A stretch of 64,000 nt of DNA from Medicago truncatula (taxonomy: Eukaryota; Streptophyta; Magnoliopsida; Fabales; Fabaceae), in assembly GCF_003473485.1 (NCBI RefSeq), contig NC_053046.1:31015332-31079331 (forward strand), read 5' to 3'. Each line of letters begins with the position of its first letter. The stretch's first letter is position 1. This document shows, in pieces, positions 46,282 through 57,650 of this stretch. A program made the translations under genes and the position numbers. Under the pieces are notes generated by a model that was given only the letters and a program-made list of their open reading frames with translations, had not been told where the DNA came from and searched no databases.

Positions 46282-48716
46282 AAATTAGCACCTTGGGACG
46301 AAGAACCCAGTTTTCAGTAGACAACAAGAAGATAGTGAAAATCTTTATTCCCCAGCTTAAACACAATTTCACCACCCTTCTCAGGGGCTGCACTTGTAAC
46401 ACCCTAGTTGTTATATTTAATTATTTTGATTTATGTGGAGTCTATATATAGATATATATGATTTTTGGTGATTTATGTGGTGTATTATTTTACTGTATGG
46501 TTTATTTTAATAATAATTAGAATAAGTGAGAAATATTAATTATTTTGGTGTTTGGGGAGTTAATAGAATTTATTAAAATTAATGGGGAGTTAAATGAAAA
46601 TAGAAGGGAGTTAAGTAAGTGGGAAGTTAGAAAAATAGAATCAGAAGCAGTTTTACGTGAAAACCAACTTTTGGGAGAAAAGGTAGAGAAGAGCAAGTAG
46701 AGCCAAGAGTGATTTTGCTGCACATTTCTTCTGCAATTTCTAAGGTAAGGGTGAGGTTTACTTCAGTAGTATAGATTTTAATTTCTGAATTTGAATTTAA
46801 TAGAGTTTTGGTGAGAATTGGGATTTTGGGGTTTTATGATGAAATGTTGATTTTGGAGTTGTAATGATGATTTTGATGTTAGAAATAGGTTCTGAGTGCA
46901 TACAGCAAGATAAATTATATCTGTAAACTGATTTGGGGGGTGAAAGGAAGAAAAATGGGATTTTTGAGAAAAACCTGTTTTCTGCCCGTGCTGATGTTCA
47001 TCGCTCGCCTCTCGAGCATTCATGTTTCGCCTCGCGAGTGAGCAACTTCATAGCTCGCCTCGCGAGCAGACCAACTCGCTGTGGCGAGCAAGCCAGATCA
47101 AAACTTGATTTTTGAAATGTTGTTATAAGATGTTTTGGGGATGGTTTAAGGTACCTAGATGATTTTAATGATGACTGAAACAAGTTTTAGGTTAAAAAGA
47201 TGAATAGGGAGCTTAGAATTGAGGTTTGAGTGAGAAAAATGTCATTTTCCCGAGAGCACCTAATTTTCATTCGCCTCGAGTTCGCCTTGAACTCGCCATG
47301 GCGAGCATGTAGTTTTGTGAACTCGCCATAGCGAGCAGATGTGCTCGCGAGGCGAGCTGCACAGTTCCTGAGTGTTGAATTTCGTGCATGGGTGGTAGTG
47401 CTTGGTATTGTAATTTTGAGCATAGTTATATTTAATTGTGCATTATTCTGGATTGATTGGATCTCTAATTGATGTTGTTGCTGATGACTGAGATGTATGC
47501 TCTATTTATTAACCATACATGTTGTTTAAGTGAAGTCATATGGAGTTTGTATGCATGGTCAAGTTGTATGTAGATATACACAAGTAGGTCCATTGCATAT
47601 GCATAAAACAGCGGAGAGGACTCATGTCCTGGAGCACTAGTTGCTCAACAGCGGTGAGGGCTTCGGTCCTGTTTGGTACCACATGCATATTTGCATCTAT
47701 TGAGGAGTCTAAGGTGTTGTCTTAGCAGTGTTGTCATGTCATTTGCATGAGTCTTAATTGTTGATTATAGTTGTTACATCGATGATGATGATGTTGTTGA
47801 TGAATATGTATATTTGTATACACACTTGATGGGTAGATTCTGATGATGTTGTTGTTGCTTGTGAATTAATTATTTATATTTACAAGATGATGTATTTGAT
47901 ATTATAGGGTGTTAGGTTCAATTGAAGATTTAATATCTATATTTATTGTTGTGAATCTCACCCCTTCTGCTTGAAAATGTTGTCCTTCCTATGGGTAACT
48001 TGCAGGTGATCCTGAGTAGTCAGTGGTGGCTCAATGTCGTGTCTAGGGCTCTGATACGTGGGATGGAAAATATTCTTATTGTTGTTTTCTTTCCTATGTA
48101 TCTTATTTTGGAACTTGTTGTTATGGCCCTATGTTGGTTGAAATTGTTGTTAGGCTTTATGCCAAGATATTATTTGGAGGTTTTAAACAATTGTCGGTGT
48201 TGATGATAGTATTCCGCTGCATAAATTTTGAAGTTATGGATGATGTTGAATTAAATAGTTTTATTTTCTATTTAAGAATTTTTGAGATGTAGTGTAGCAT
48301 GTCCGTTTGGTGAATCACTCTGATGAATGTTTTATATTTAAATACTTTTGGGTAACGGGGTGTTACAACACTAAAGCTACATATCCCTCCACCGGCGGCA
48401 ACCCTCTCATTTTCGCCCACCTCCTGTTTCCATCCATAATCAACGCCACATGCTTCGGCATCAGCTCCTCCTTCAGCTCTGCCGGCATAAGCAGCAAGTC
48501 TTCATCTGGGGAAGAAGATCTTCCTTCCGCCTCGTACTCAAGTGCCGTGTTTGGAATCGGAGCAGCAGCCGTAGTGCCACTGCCACGTTTGGTAACAACC
48601 ATGGGTTGTGAAGGGAATCGGTGTGATTGGTAACGGGAATAATGGTGATGAGAAGAAGGAGCAGGGTTGGTTATTAGAGTGTTTTTTAGTGCAATAGGGA
48701 GCCTCAACGAGAACAT
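44215..48716 (-). pseudogene. cis-prenyltransferase 3, exon 1 broken by a solo LTR
   Basis: Same plan as CPT1 and CPT2: exon 1 in two parts (48716-48368 and 46394-46292), exon 2 45763-45696 (68 bp), exon 3 44662-44215 (448 bp). A 1.97-kb LTR sits inside exon 1. Without it and one target-site copy, exon 1 is 447 bp and in frame, so the gene was open when hit. Other departures from the paralogues: DGNRRW instead of DGNGRW next to the catalytic Asp, one extra residue in STENWVLRPK, RTGGE instead of RTSGE, and a different C-terminus (RRYVGAQH). I chose the Met at 48716 because MFSLRLP matches CPT1 (MFSLTLP). The interrupted frame stops inside the LTR, so no full enzyme can be made. Confidence 0.9.
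46390..48372. mobile_element. Solo LTR (Ty3/gypsy-like) in CPT3 exon 1
   Basis: 46395-48367 (1,973 bp) starts TGTAACACCC and ends GGGTGTTACA. The flanks GCACT and ACACT are a 5-bp target-site duplication with one mutation. No internal coding region. Two clusters (about 47000-47095 and 47268-47362) contain short GC palindromes of the type GCTCGCCTCGCGAGC. LTRs with these ends are common among plant gypsy (chromovirus) elements; that assignment is inference. Confidence 0.8.
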
Positions 48717-48737
48717 CGTAATACAATAGGGAGACAC

Positions 48738-49065
48738 AACAAATTAACAATGAAATGTTATGCTTATGTATAGAGGTTAAGCTGCCTTTATTTATAAGGG
48801 TTTGTGCACTTGTTAAGAAAACAATTGACAAGTTTTAGATAGAAAAAATTGTTTTTAGAGTTTTAATATCTTGAATGCACCATTTTTTTGGGAGCATAGT
48901 GACATCAAATAATATCTAATAACCATTCAATCATTTCAGCATATCATCTCAATTTTTTTATTAAATGAGTCTCACTAGTAATTTTATATCATCTATCAAT
49001 AATTATATATTATTACACTTCAATATTCAATTATTAAAAAGCATAGGTTTTGTTGTAGTATGACT
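48738..49065. other. Upstream of CPT3
   Basis: AT-rich flank, no coding signal. Confidence 0.4.
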
Positions 49066-49770
49066 CAAAATTGAAATTCTGGAGGTGTACAAAATCGGCG
49101 GTCGATTTGGCTAAATCAGGACCCAATTTTTGTTGATCTTTGGAGACTTATGTCTCGAGTTTTTTCGGCCCCGAAGTACAAAAAATGGCGCCTGATTTCG
49201 CTCAGCAGTATAAAAATAAAACGTATTTTTATGGTTTGGATTTGTTCCAAATTTTGAGGGATGCTTTTACTATAAATATAGACCTTGTATCAGATGTAAA
49301 CTTTTAGAGAGAGGCGAGTAGAGAGCCAGAAAACAAGGGTTTAGAAGCCAACAAGAAAACTAGGGTTTGTAGAGAATTCTCTTGGCAACAAACAGTAGGG
49401 TTAGGATTGATTCGTCTTGGAGAAACACTAATAGGATTGAGTCTCTTGGTCACGGGAATAGATTCGGGACTTTGGGTAGAACTAAATTTGAAGACTAATT
49501 CTTGTAACTCTTTTGATATATCTTTGTAAAGGAATTCATTATTATGGTGGAACGAAGAGCTGCTCTCTCCCCCAAAGTAGGTCAGTATTGGACCGAACTT
49601 GGTAAATAAATTTTCGTATGTTCTCTCTCTTTCTCCTTTGTTGTTCTATCTTTTGTTTGTGTTTATAACTGTCACCCACATATTTTTGGTTGCTTGATTA
49701 ATTTGCTTTACAATCAAACATTTTATTGGTGTGATTTTTTAACGAATCAGGTTCTATCTCATAAACTTAC
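49066..49770 (+). repeat. LTR-like sequence related to the gag-only family
   Basis: Shares with the LTR at 20950 the ordered features of a TATAAATA box, CTAGGGTTT-like leader, GTAGGTCA(GTA)TTGGACCGAAC, a CT-rich stretch and TATTGGTGTG near the end. The exact ends and target-site duplication are not clear, so this is a diverged or damaged LTR. Confidence 0.5.
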
Positions 49771-49800
49771 TCGGTTGTTAGGAACATTACATAATATATA

Positions 49801-49886
49801 AAGGGGTCAGGGTTCGAACACAGGACACCCCACTTATTCACCTTTATAAATAAATTTCTAATAACTAGACTACTTGATAAAAAAAC
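49801..49886 (+). mobile_element. 3' portion of a SINE
   Basis: Contains a B box GGGTTCGAACACAGG and the ending AACTAGACTACTTGAT followed by an A run. The ending matches the SINE at 14302-14435 (CTAGACTACTTGA). The A-box part is missing. Confidence 0.55.
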
Positions 49887-51926
49887 ATAGGTTCCGCATA
49901 GAGAGAAATGTGCATCATATTTCAATAAGTACTCTTTTTTCTCTCCATCAGTGGTATCTATTAGGTAATATGTCTTGTGAAGTAGAGACCTCTATTAAGG
50001 ATGGTTGAATGTACGATAATTTGAACATTATGACTTTGATTAAAGGTATAATACTTTGAAGAAATGAGTAATAATAGATTTTTTTTACATTATTTCTACA
50101 CTATAAGAATCTATGATCTATTAAACATTTTTTTGAAACCTTATAAACTTATGTTGAATAATAAATTTAGCATAATTGTATAAAATAATAAAATATTATT
50201 ATTGATTTACAAATTCATTTAAAAATAATAGATTCTCAGCTTGTTCTCTTCTTTGGCTTCTTCATCTTGAACAACAACTTTTTTATTTTTTAGCCGGAAA
50301 AAAAAATTATAAAGGAAGGTTAATAAGGGAATTTGGTATTGGAAAACAAAATTAAAACTCATAATCGATTCTGCGTAATGCAAATGCTCCAAATCATAGC
50401 TTCATATCCACTGTGATCTTGGGGATGGAAGCGGTTCATATGTATGAAAGCCAAACATAAAAGTTTTCAGTTAAACCATGTTTGATCGTTCCAAAAACAC
50501 GTTTTTGGTGTTCTGATGCGGATCAAAACGGTCACTAAATATAGTTTTGTACAGTTGAATTCTCTATTATTGTAATGAAATCTAATAATGTCAAGGCGTA
50601 TCTTTTAATGTATATTTTCGAAAGATCAAAATCATCTATCTTTCAAATATCAAATCTTTTATACCTAAATAACTTTTAAAAAAAAAAAAAAAAAACATTT
50701 GATACTCAACATGTCTTTGTAGGATCCACACTTGTATTAAACGATAAAAATGTATACTTGTGTGTTTATCAAATTTTTGGCGCACTTGTTAAAATATATT
50801 GATATTGAGTTATTAATCCAAACCGTCTAGACTGTAATTTTCTTTTAATTACACGTGGCATAAAACAATATTTACACTATTAGATCTACCACACTAAAAA
50901 AAAACATTAGATTTACCACAAACAAAAAAACATTAGATTTATCCAAAAAAAAAAAAAAAATTTACCAAAATTAAATTCTATAAAGCTTTTTTCACGTGAA
51001 ATCTAATAACTTGTTAATTATTGTAACACTAGGGAAAAAAATATATTTTAAGTTTGAAGTGTATTTTAAATATGGACTGTTGTCTATTTCTCATCTTTTT
51101 CTTTTTTTTTGGTCAGGGTCTATTTCTCATCTTTTCTCTTATATTAAAACAATCAAATCTATCTAATTTCAACAAAATGATTTATCTCAATAGTTAATAA
51201 ACTTCGTCTAAAAATGACTCCTCCAAAAAAATCCAAATTTAATATTTAGAAGAAACAATTTGTGTCCAGACTTTCTCCCATAGTTTCCCTGGAACTTGGT
51301 TAACGAATTGTCCTTAATTACTAACTAATGTAGAAACTCGATCGTACCATGTAATTATTTATATAGATTGTACTCAATCTGTTCATTAGATCATCAAGTA
51401 TATTGTACTCTAAATAATAATTAGATTCAGTGTATAATTTGTAATGCTACATACCCAATAATTTGACTGGAGTGTTATAATTAAAAGGGGTAAACCTGCT
51501 AGTCATAAAGAACTTTGAAATTTAGTAAAAAACCATGACTGACTAGATTTCAAAAATTAAAAATGACATATTAATAATTCACATGGGATGGTCTTCATGC
51601 TTTAGCCTTCCATATGTGACTTAGCAAGGGTTTTCATGCTTTAGCCTAAGAAATGTATCCAATGATTCTTGTTTCGCATTGGCCTACAACCAATAGTGTT
51701 ACTGCATGCGCATAACAGTGCCAATGAGAAAATAACATATGTCAAAGGCATTGTTGTACGTACTGCCATGGACAAGTTGGAATTTGAAACACCCCATATG
51801 ATGGTGGGATCTCTATTCTGATCATGAGATGAATAGATGAATAGATAAGAAAAATGGTTAAATATGTTTTCAGTCTTTGCATTTTGCGTCCCTTTGAAGA
51901 ATAGTCATATATTTCATTAAATGTTT
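49887..51926. other. Intergenic, AT-rich
   Basis: No ORF. Several A runs, for example about 50675-50693 and 50945-50960. Near 51830-51926 begins a repeat phrase (GGTTAAATATGTTTTCAGTC) that recurs at about 52808 and 53473. Confidence 0.4.
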
Positions 51927-52708
51927 TGTTGTGAATTCCAATCTTAAATCGAACCACACCAATACAAGAAATATGATGTGTGGAGCAAAGGAGAGTGGTA
52001 ACCACCAAACAATGTGTGTGTGCAAGCAATAATCAACAAAACACCACCTAGATATAATCTAGAAAACAAGTGAGAAACACAGTACACAATCACAAGATAA
52101 AAGGAGAGGGAAGAAGAAAACAAAAGACACCAAGAGATTGTTCACCCAGTTCGGTCCAAACTTGACCTACTCTGGAGGAGAGATTGTACTCTCCAATCCA
52201 CTATCAAAGAGTTCTTACAAAAGGGATACAAAAGGTTACAAGAAATTAGATTTGACAAGTTCACAATGAACAAACCCTAATTTCTACCCTTTTCCCAATC
52301 TCACCAAGACACTCAATGATTTTCTCTCTACAAGGTGTTTCCCATGTTTTCAACCCAAGAGATACTCTAATCAAAGAACCCTAAACCCTAGAGTTGCTCC
52401 CTTTGATTTCCCAAGTCTCTCTCTCTTCCAACTCTCCTTCAAAGATGCACAAGAACACTTTATATACTAGCCTTCCTCTAAAGCAATCGTGTCACGATTT
52501 TCCAAATCGTGTCACGATTTGCGTACAACCCAAGGTATGACCAGTCCTTATCAAGGATACTTAACGAGCAAGTTTCACAATCGTGTCACGATTTGGCACC
52601 CTGCAACCTAGCTCACGGCACCACGAAATCGTGTCGTGATGCCAAATTCATGTCACGATTTCCCTGTTCTTCCAGACCACAAATTTGAAGACAAATCTCA
52701 ACATGTTT
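51922..52708 (-). mobile_element. Solo LTR of the gag-only element family
   Basis: 51927-52703 is the reverse complement of an LTR like that at 20950, with ends TGTTGTGAATTCC and AAATCTCAACA. TGTTT flanks both sides (51922-51926, 52704-52708). It carries the same AATCGTGTCACGATT palindromes (for example 52486, 52505 and 52579). No gag is left, so the internal part was lost by LTR-LTR recombination. Confidence 0.88.
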
Positions 52709-53908
52709 TTAAAATTCTCACATTTTATCTCGTTATCAAAATTAGTCCCTGCGCTTAATTCTCTAACGGAATGTTGATGTGGCGGTTACTGGGTCCCAAT
52801 TATTTTAGGGTTAAATATGTTTTTTGGTCCCTACATTTTACGTGACTTTGAAAAATAGTCCTTACATTTTAGGACTCACTAACTGCCATATCAGCATTCC
52901 TGTTTTCTACGTGTGTCTATATGTTCTGGATTGTCTAAAGTTCTTGCTCGTCGGTTTAGGATCCAAAACCTATCAAATCTATTGAGGCCGAACAAATGCT
53001 ACTCTACCCCTAACAATGGAGAGGTCTGCTCGCAACAACTAAGATGTTAATAGACTCTATGAGACTAGTAAGGTCTCCCACTACTAGCAAATTGATAACG
53101 TTCGACAGTTACATAATCTTCCTTCTATAATCGTCGACCAAATAGGACTAAAATAGTCCTGCCTAATACAATTTACCATTCCTAAAACTAACTTTATGCT
53201 TCTAACTCGAGTGTTAGAGTGTCTTCTGCCCCCCCCCCCCCCCAATCGTGCCACGATTTGGCACCCTGCAACCTAGCTCACGGCAGCACGAAATCGTGTC
53301 ACGATGCCAAATTCGTGTCACGATTTCCCTGTTCTTCCAGACCACAAATTTGAAGACAAATCTCAACATGTTTTTAAAATTCTCACATTTTATCTCGTTA
53401 TCAAAATTAGTCCCTGCGCTTAATTCTCTAACGGAATGTTGATGTGGCGGTTACTGGGTCCCAATTATTTTAGGGTTAAATATGTTTTTTGGTCCCTACA
53501 TTTTACGTGACTTTGAAAAATAGTCCTTACATTTTAGGACTCACTAACTGTCATATCAGCATTCCTTTTTTCTACGTGTGTCTATATGTTCTGGATTGTC
53601 TAAAGTTCTTGCTCGTCGGTTTAGGATCCAAAACCTATCAAATCTATTGAGGCCGAACAATTGCTACTCTACCCCTACCAATGGAGAGGTCTGCTCGCAA
53701 CAACTAAGATGTTAATAGACTCTATGAGACTAGTAAGGTCTCCCACTACTAGCAAATTGATAACGTTCGACAGTTACATAATCTTCCTTCTATAATCGTC
53801 GACCAAATAGGACTAAAATAGTCCTGCCTAGTACAATTTACCATTCATAAAACTAACTCTATGCTTCTAACTCGAGTGTTAGAGTGTCTTCTGCCCCCAC
53901 CCCCCCTC
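52579..53908. repeat. Tandem duplication, 665-bp unit
   Basis: 52579-53243 is repeated at 53244-53908 with few differences. The unit includes the last 125 bp of the solo LTR, its TGTTT duplication and the flanking repeat, so the duplication is younger than the solo LTR. The junction lies at the end of a run of 15 C (53229-53243); the second unit ends at a shorter, interrupted C tract. Confidence 0.92.
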
Positions 53909-55353
53909 GTCCCAACTTAAATCTCATCACAAACTCACCGCACCAAACATTGTTCTGTTAATCATGTAAGATTCGTGGCATCGTCTGTGGCAAACTGGTT
54001 TTTCCCCATCTAATCTTTTCAAATATCAAAACTATCCTAAAACCAAAAGCATTCATACTTCCCTATATTTTTAAGATTGTTCATACATAGCTTTAAGGAA
54101 ATTTAACTCATTTTGAAATCTTGAATCTTGAAACTTAAGCTTCCATTGAAAGAATAATCTTTCTTTGATAAGCTATTTGCTTTACTCCCCTTTAAGCTTC
54201 TTCATCATGTAATTCAAAAAAATCGTTATGTAGTTCATCATAAGTGGTCACATCGTCCGAATAATAACTTGAACTTCCTTCACGTTGAAAGTGTTTGTTG
54301 TATCTCTCACTAAAAAATTCATTTCCTAATAACTTGAGGAATTAACTTCATCACTTGAAGCGTCATCTTCATCAAAGTTACTTTCAAATTGCACTTGCAC
54401 TTTGTCTTTGACGAGGATGATTTAATTGGTACACTTTTCTTTCCTTCATGCTTAGCCAATTTCATTAGCTCTTTGCTCATGTTCTTCCAACTTACCAATA
54501 AAAATTATTAGTGATACCATAGTAGAATTAAGAACTTACTCATAACATTTTCAAAGACCTTTTTGTATACAACATTGACTGTGCTTGAAACTGATTTTTT
54601 TTCTCTACATTATGGATTAATATCTTTAATCTAGCTTTTGATTTAACTCTCGAAAATGCAAGGTACTATTGACTGTGACTATTCACTGTCTAGGCAGGTA
54701 GAGGCCTACACTGTAGAGATTGACCATGAGATTTGTTGATAATCATAACATAAGACACAATAATGAGAAATTGTCGTCCTATAAGTTTAAAGGGACAAGG
54801 TGACTATGATGGAGACATAGACATTCTTGGAATGTAAGTTAGATTGTGAATGTTTTTACCATAAATTATTTTTGCCTCAAGTACATGATTTGTCATTCGG
54901 GTGCAAGTATCTCAAATGACTGCATGCTTCATTATTCTCAGACCTGTCTATTAAGGCAGAGCTTAAATACTCTTTTGCTTCTCCTATAAGTAATGCATTA
55001 TGGAAAATTTAAGTAATTTTTTTTAGGGTTAATAGATCTTTACCCCCCTATAATATAGGTCATTTCCGGTTTTCCCCCCTGTAAAATTTTTATTTTAATT
55101 CACCCCTGTATCATATTTTTATTTTGATTTACCCCCCTAATAGGCCAAACAAAAACGAAAATTTCTTAAAAAATAAAATAAAATTGGTTATATTATACCT
55201 TGAATCAATAATAAAAGATAGCTATTAATGCGAATATGACTCCTTGCTTCAAATAATCAGGATTGTTATACATTTCCAATAAGTTTGGATAGGCTCTAAT
55301 TTTTTAGTCACCCCCACTTTCAATATCGACTCAAACTCGACTAATTTCCAGCC
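53909..55353. other. Repeat-derived DNA with decayed coding traces
   Basis: 53969-53983 reads TGGCATCGTCTGTGG, similar to primer-binding sites of some plant gypsy elements. AACTCGAGTGTTAGAGTGTC, near 53206 and 53870, resembles an LTR transcript region. The minus strand of about 54180-54530 reads as broken coding sequence (YDELHNDFFELHDEEA; MSKELMKLAKHEGKKS) that I cannot place with certainty. Confidence 0.35.
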
Positions 55354-55698
55354 TTAAGCTTGAGTCATTTTCATGGTGAAGCATATATATGCTTCATACT
55401 CTTCATTATCCACAAAACTACTGCTATCATCATTTAAGTATTCATTTGAGTTACTCGATGTATCATGAACAATGGATGAAGATGGAATATATGACTCAAC
55501 TGTGGAAAATTTATTCAACAAATTTATACCTACATGGATGAAATTAGAAGCATTTCTTGGTTGGTTTTGATAATAGGAGTTTGGTCTTGGGTCAGTGAAG
55601 TTTAGGGCGTTAGTAACAAATACTATTGGTGGTGAGGAATGTGGAATGGTAATGGGTGATTGAGTATTCATAGTTAGATGATTGTTGAGAAGTGTCAT
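55354..55698 (-). CDS. Hypothetical protein fragment, probably transposon-related
   Basis: Minus-strand ORF of 114 residues rich in Asn, Ser and Pro (NFTDPRPNSYYQNQPRNASN), ending with an acidic Ser-rich stretch. No catalytic motif. The Asn/Pro-rich start resembles N-termini of the Myb/NAM-like proteins that accompany PIF/Harbinger elements in legumes, but this is only an impression. Nearby minus-strand coding traces (54180-54530) may belong to the same relic. Confidence 0.3.
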   Translation of the reverse strand: MTLLNNHLTMNTQSPITIPHSSPPIVFVTNALNFTDPRPNSYYQNQPRNASNFIHVGINLLNKFSTVESYIPSSSIVHDTSSNSNEYLNDDSSSFVDNEEYEAYICFTMKMTQA

Positions 55699-55948
55699 AT
55701 TTTAAGCTAAGTTTGGAAGATTAATGGGAAATACATACATAGGTGTATACAGAGGGTTGTTTATTTTATTTGATTGAGGAGTCGACTAACCGTTACCGTT
55801 ATCATTACCTTTCTCGGTAAAAATATTTCATTGTTTTGATTGAATAATAACCTTTCTTCTCAATCTTGCTTTAGAAGCTTTGTCCATGATTCAACGCTCA
55901 ACTAACATTTTTTTTGAGGGAAAGGTGCTTATAGCATTTCATTAATAA

Positions 55949-56895
55949 TCAAAGTTTCAATACAATTGGGTATATGAAAATAGATAGCGGGACTAGCGAG
56001 AAATGTGGCTTCTTTGCAAGAGTGTGAGCCACCACATTAGCTTGTCGCCTAACAAACTCCACCCTAGAGTTGGTAAACTTGGACAAAAGCAAGGACCGGG
56101 AAGCTATGATGATGTTTCCAAATTCCGTTATGTCTTCCCAACCCGAATAAAGACCGTTTTTTGTGGTTTTAGAGTCGACTTCAAAATCAATGTTATCAAA
56201 GTGCATATCGCTCACCCATTGAAGCGCATGGTAAAGGTCCAAAGCTTCCCCAATGTCAACCGGATAGACACCAATAAAGCTAATTGTTCTAGCCAACACA
56301 AAAACTCCCCCTTCGTCACGGATGCAAATACCAATATTTCCGTTTTATTACGGTGACTAGAAAACGCCGCGTCAACGTAACACTTCATACGGCCATGCTC
56401 GGGAGGCTGCTATCGCTGCTGGACAGCAGTTGGAACATCGCTGGCAGCAACACTAGCAGCTGCTGGTTGAAAAGCAGCAGGAGCAGCAGCTGATACAGCA
56501 GGAGCAGCAGTTGTTACAGCAGAAGGAGTAGTGTTAACAGCGGCTATATGCGTACCAGCAGGGACTGCAGTCAAGTTTCCAGCCGCAGGGCCATTCGCAA
56601 GATGCCATTCATCAGTCAAGGACCGCGCTCTATCGACAACTGTTGCACAAGTCTCCGTAATGTCTTCCCACACCTTTATGTTCCTATGCTTCCAAAGGCT
56701 CCAAAAAATTGCTGCCAGCCGTTGGGAGAGCGTAACAGATAAAGATTGTAGCAAAGCAAAAATGGCCTCAATGGCCGAAGGCGACGATGTCACCGCACCT
56801 TGAACCTCTCGCCATAAACTTGCCATAGACCAGACCTGAACAGCAAAAGGGCACTCAAAAAATACATGAGTTAAATCCTCATTGATATTGTTATA
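55949..56895 (-). mobile_element. LINE fragment: reverse-transcriptase zinc-binding end and RNase H
   Basis: On the minus strand: LTHVFFECPFAVQVWSMASL, the end of the LINE zinc-binding region, then SQRLAAIFWSLWKHRNIKVW. An unusual Ala/Pro/Val-rich linker follows (56410-56600), then a stop. RNase H sequence comes next (MKCYVDAAFSSHRN; after a frameshift near 56335 IGEALDLYHALQWVSDMHFD, then VEFVRRQANVVAHTLAK). The broken frame shows it is decayed. A T run near 55911-55919 may be the poly-A tail in reverse. It is related to the fragments at 8818-9093 and 14139-15410. Confidence 0.8.
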
Positions 56896-57539
56896 GTAAA
56901 CCTGTGAATTATTTTTTACAAATGGAACTTAAGTTAATTGTTTGAAATGTTAAGCTTTAAAATAAAGAAAAAAATTTCAAAACATTTTTTCACCATCCCT
57001 CCAATTAGAATATTTTAATTTCAAGCAATGAATTTTTAAAAAGCTATACATTTCTGAAAAACATTTTGGAAATTGGGATATAAAAGAAAGATTACAACGA
57101 TTAAAAGAAAAGTCTATATATTAAGGTGGCTAAAACTAGTAGACAATGAATTGTTCTTGTCATCACAACGATTTTCAATCAACCCATGTCAGATCGATAA
57201 ATTTGTTTAGGTATATATCAACAATACAAATATCTTAGCTTAGATAGTTACTAGAGGTATTATTAGTTAATTGTTATGTTATTTTTAATTCTAACCTTCA
57301 CCTATAAATATATTTGCTAAAACTTTGTTGTGAGATTAAAAATTCTAATCTTCATCTTGCTTTATACTAACCTTTTGTTTATGTACTAATCATTACTAGT
57401 ATAGACAGAGTTATAATATTTTTTTCCAATTATTATTAAATTTATCCATCTTTTTAGCATAAGAATAAGTTAATAAAACAACATGTTAAAATAACTTAGA
57501 TAAGTTAATCATCATTATCAATAAAGTAACATGTTAAAC
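56896..57539. other. Intergenic, AT-rich
   Basis: Nothing recognised. Confidence 0.4.
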
Positions 57540-57650
57540 CAATTGAAAAGGGACAATCCAAGAAAAGATGATCCATCAATTCAACCAAACGGCATTTAGC
57601 CACACATAATTGAGAATCATGTTAGAGAATATCACATCTAAACAAGTTGT
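57540..57650 (-). mobile_element. Small LINE zinc-binding-region fragment
   Basis: The minus strand reads NLFRCDIL, a stop, then HDSQLCVAKCRLVELMDHLF and LDCPF. This is the pattern of the reverse-transcriptase zinc-binding region of plant LINEs (C...C...E..HLF..C). Confidence 0.65.
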
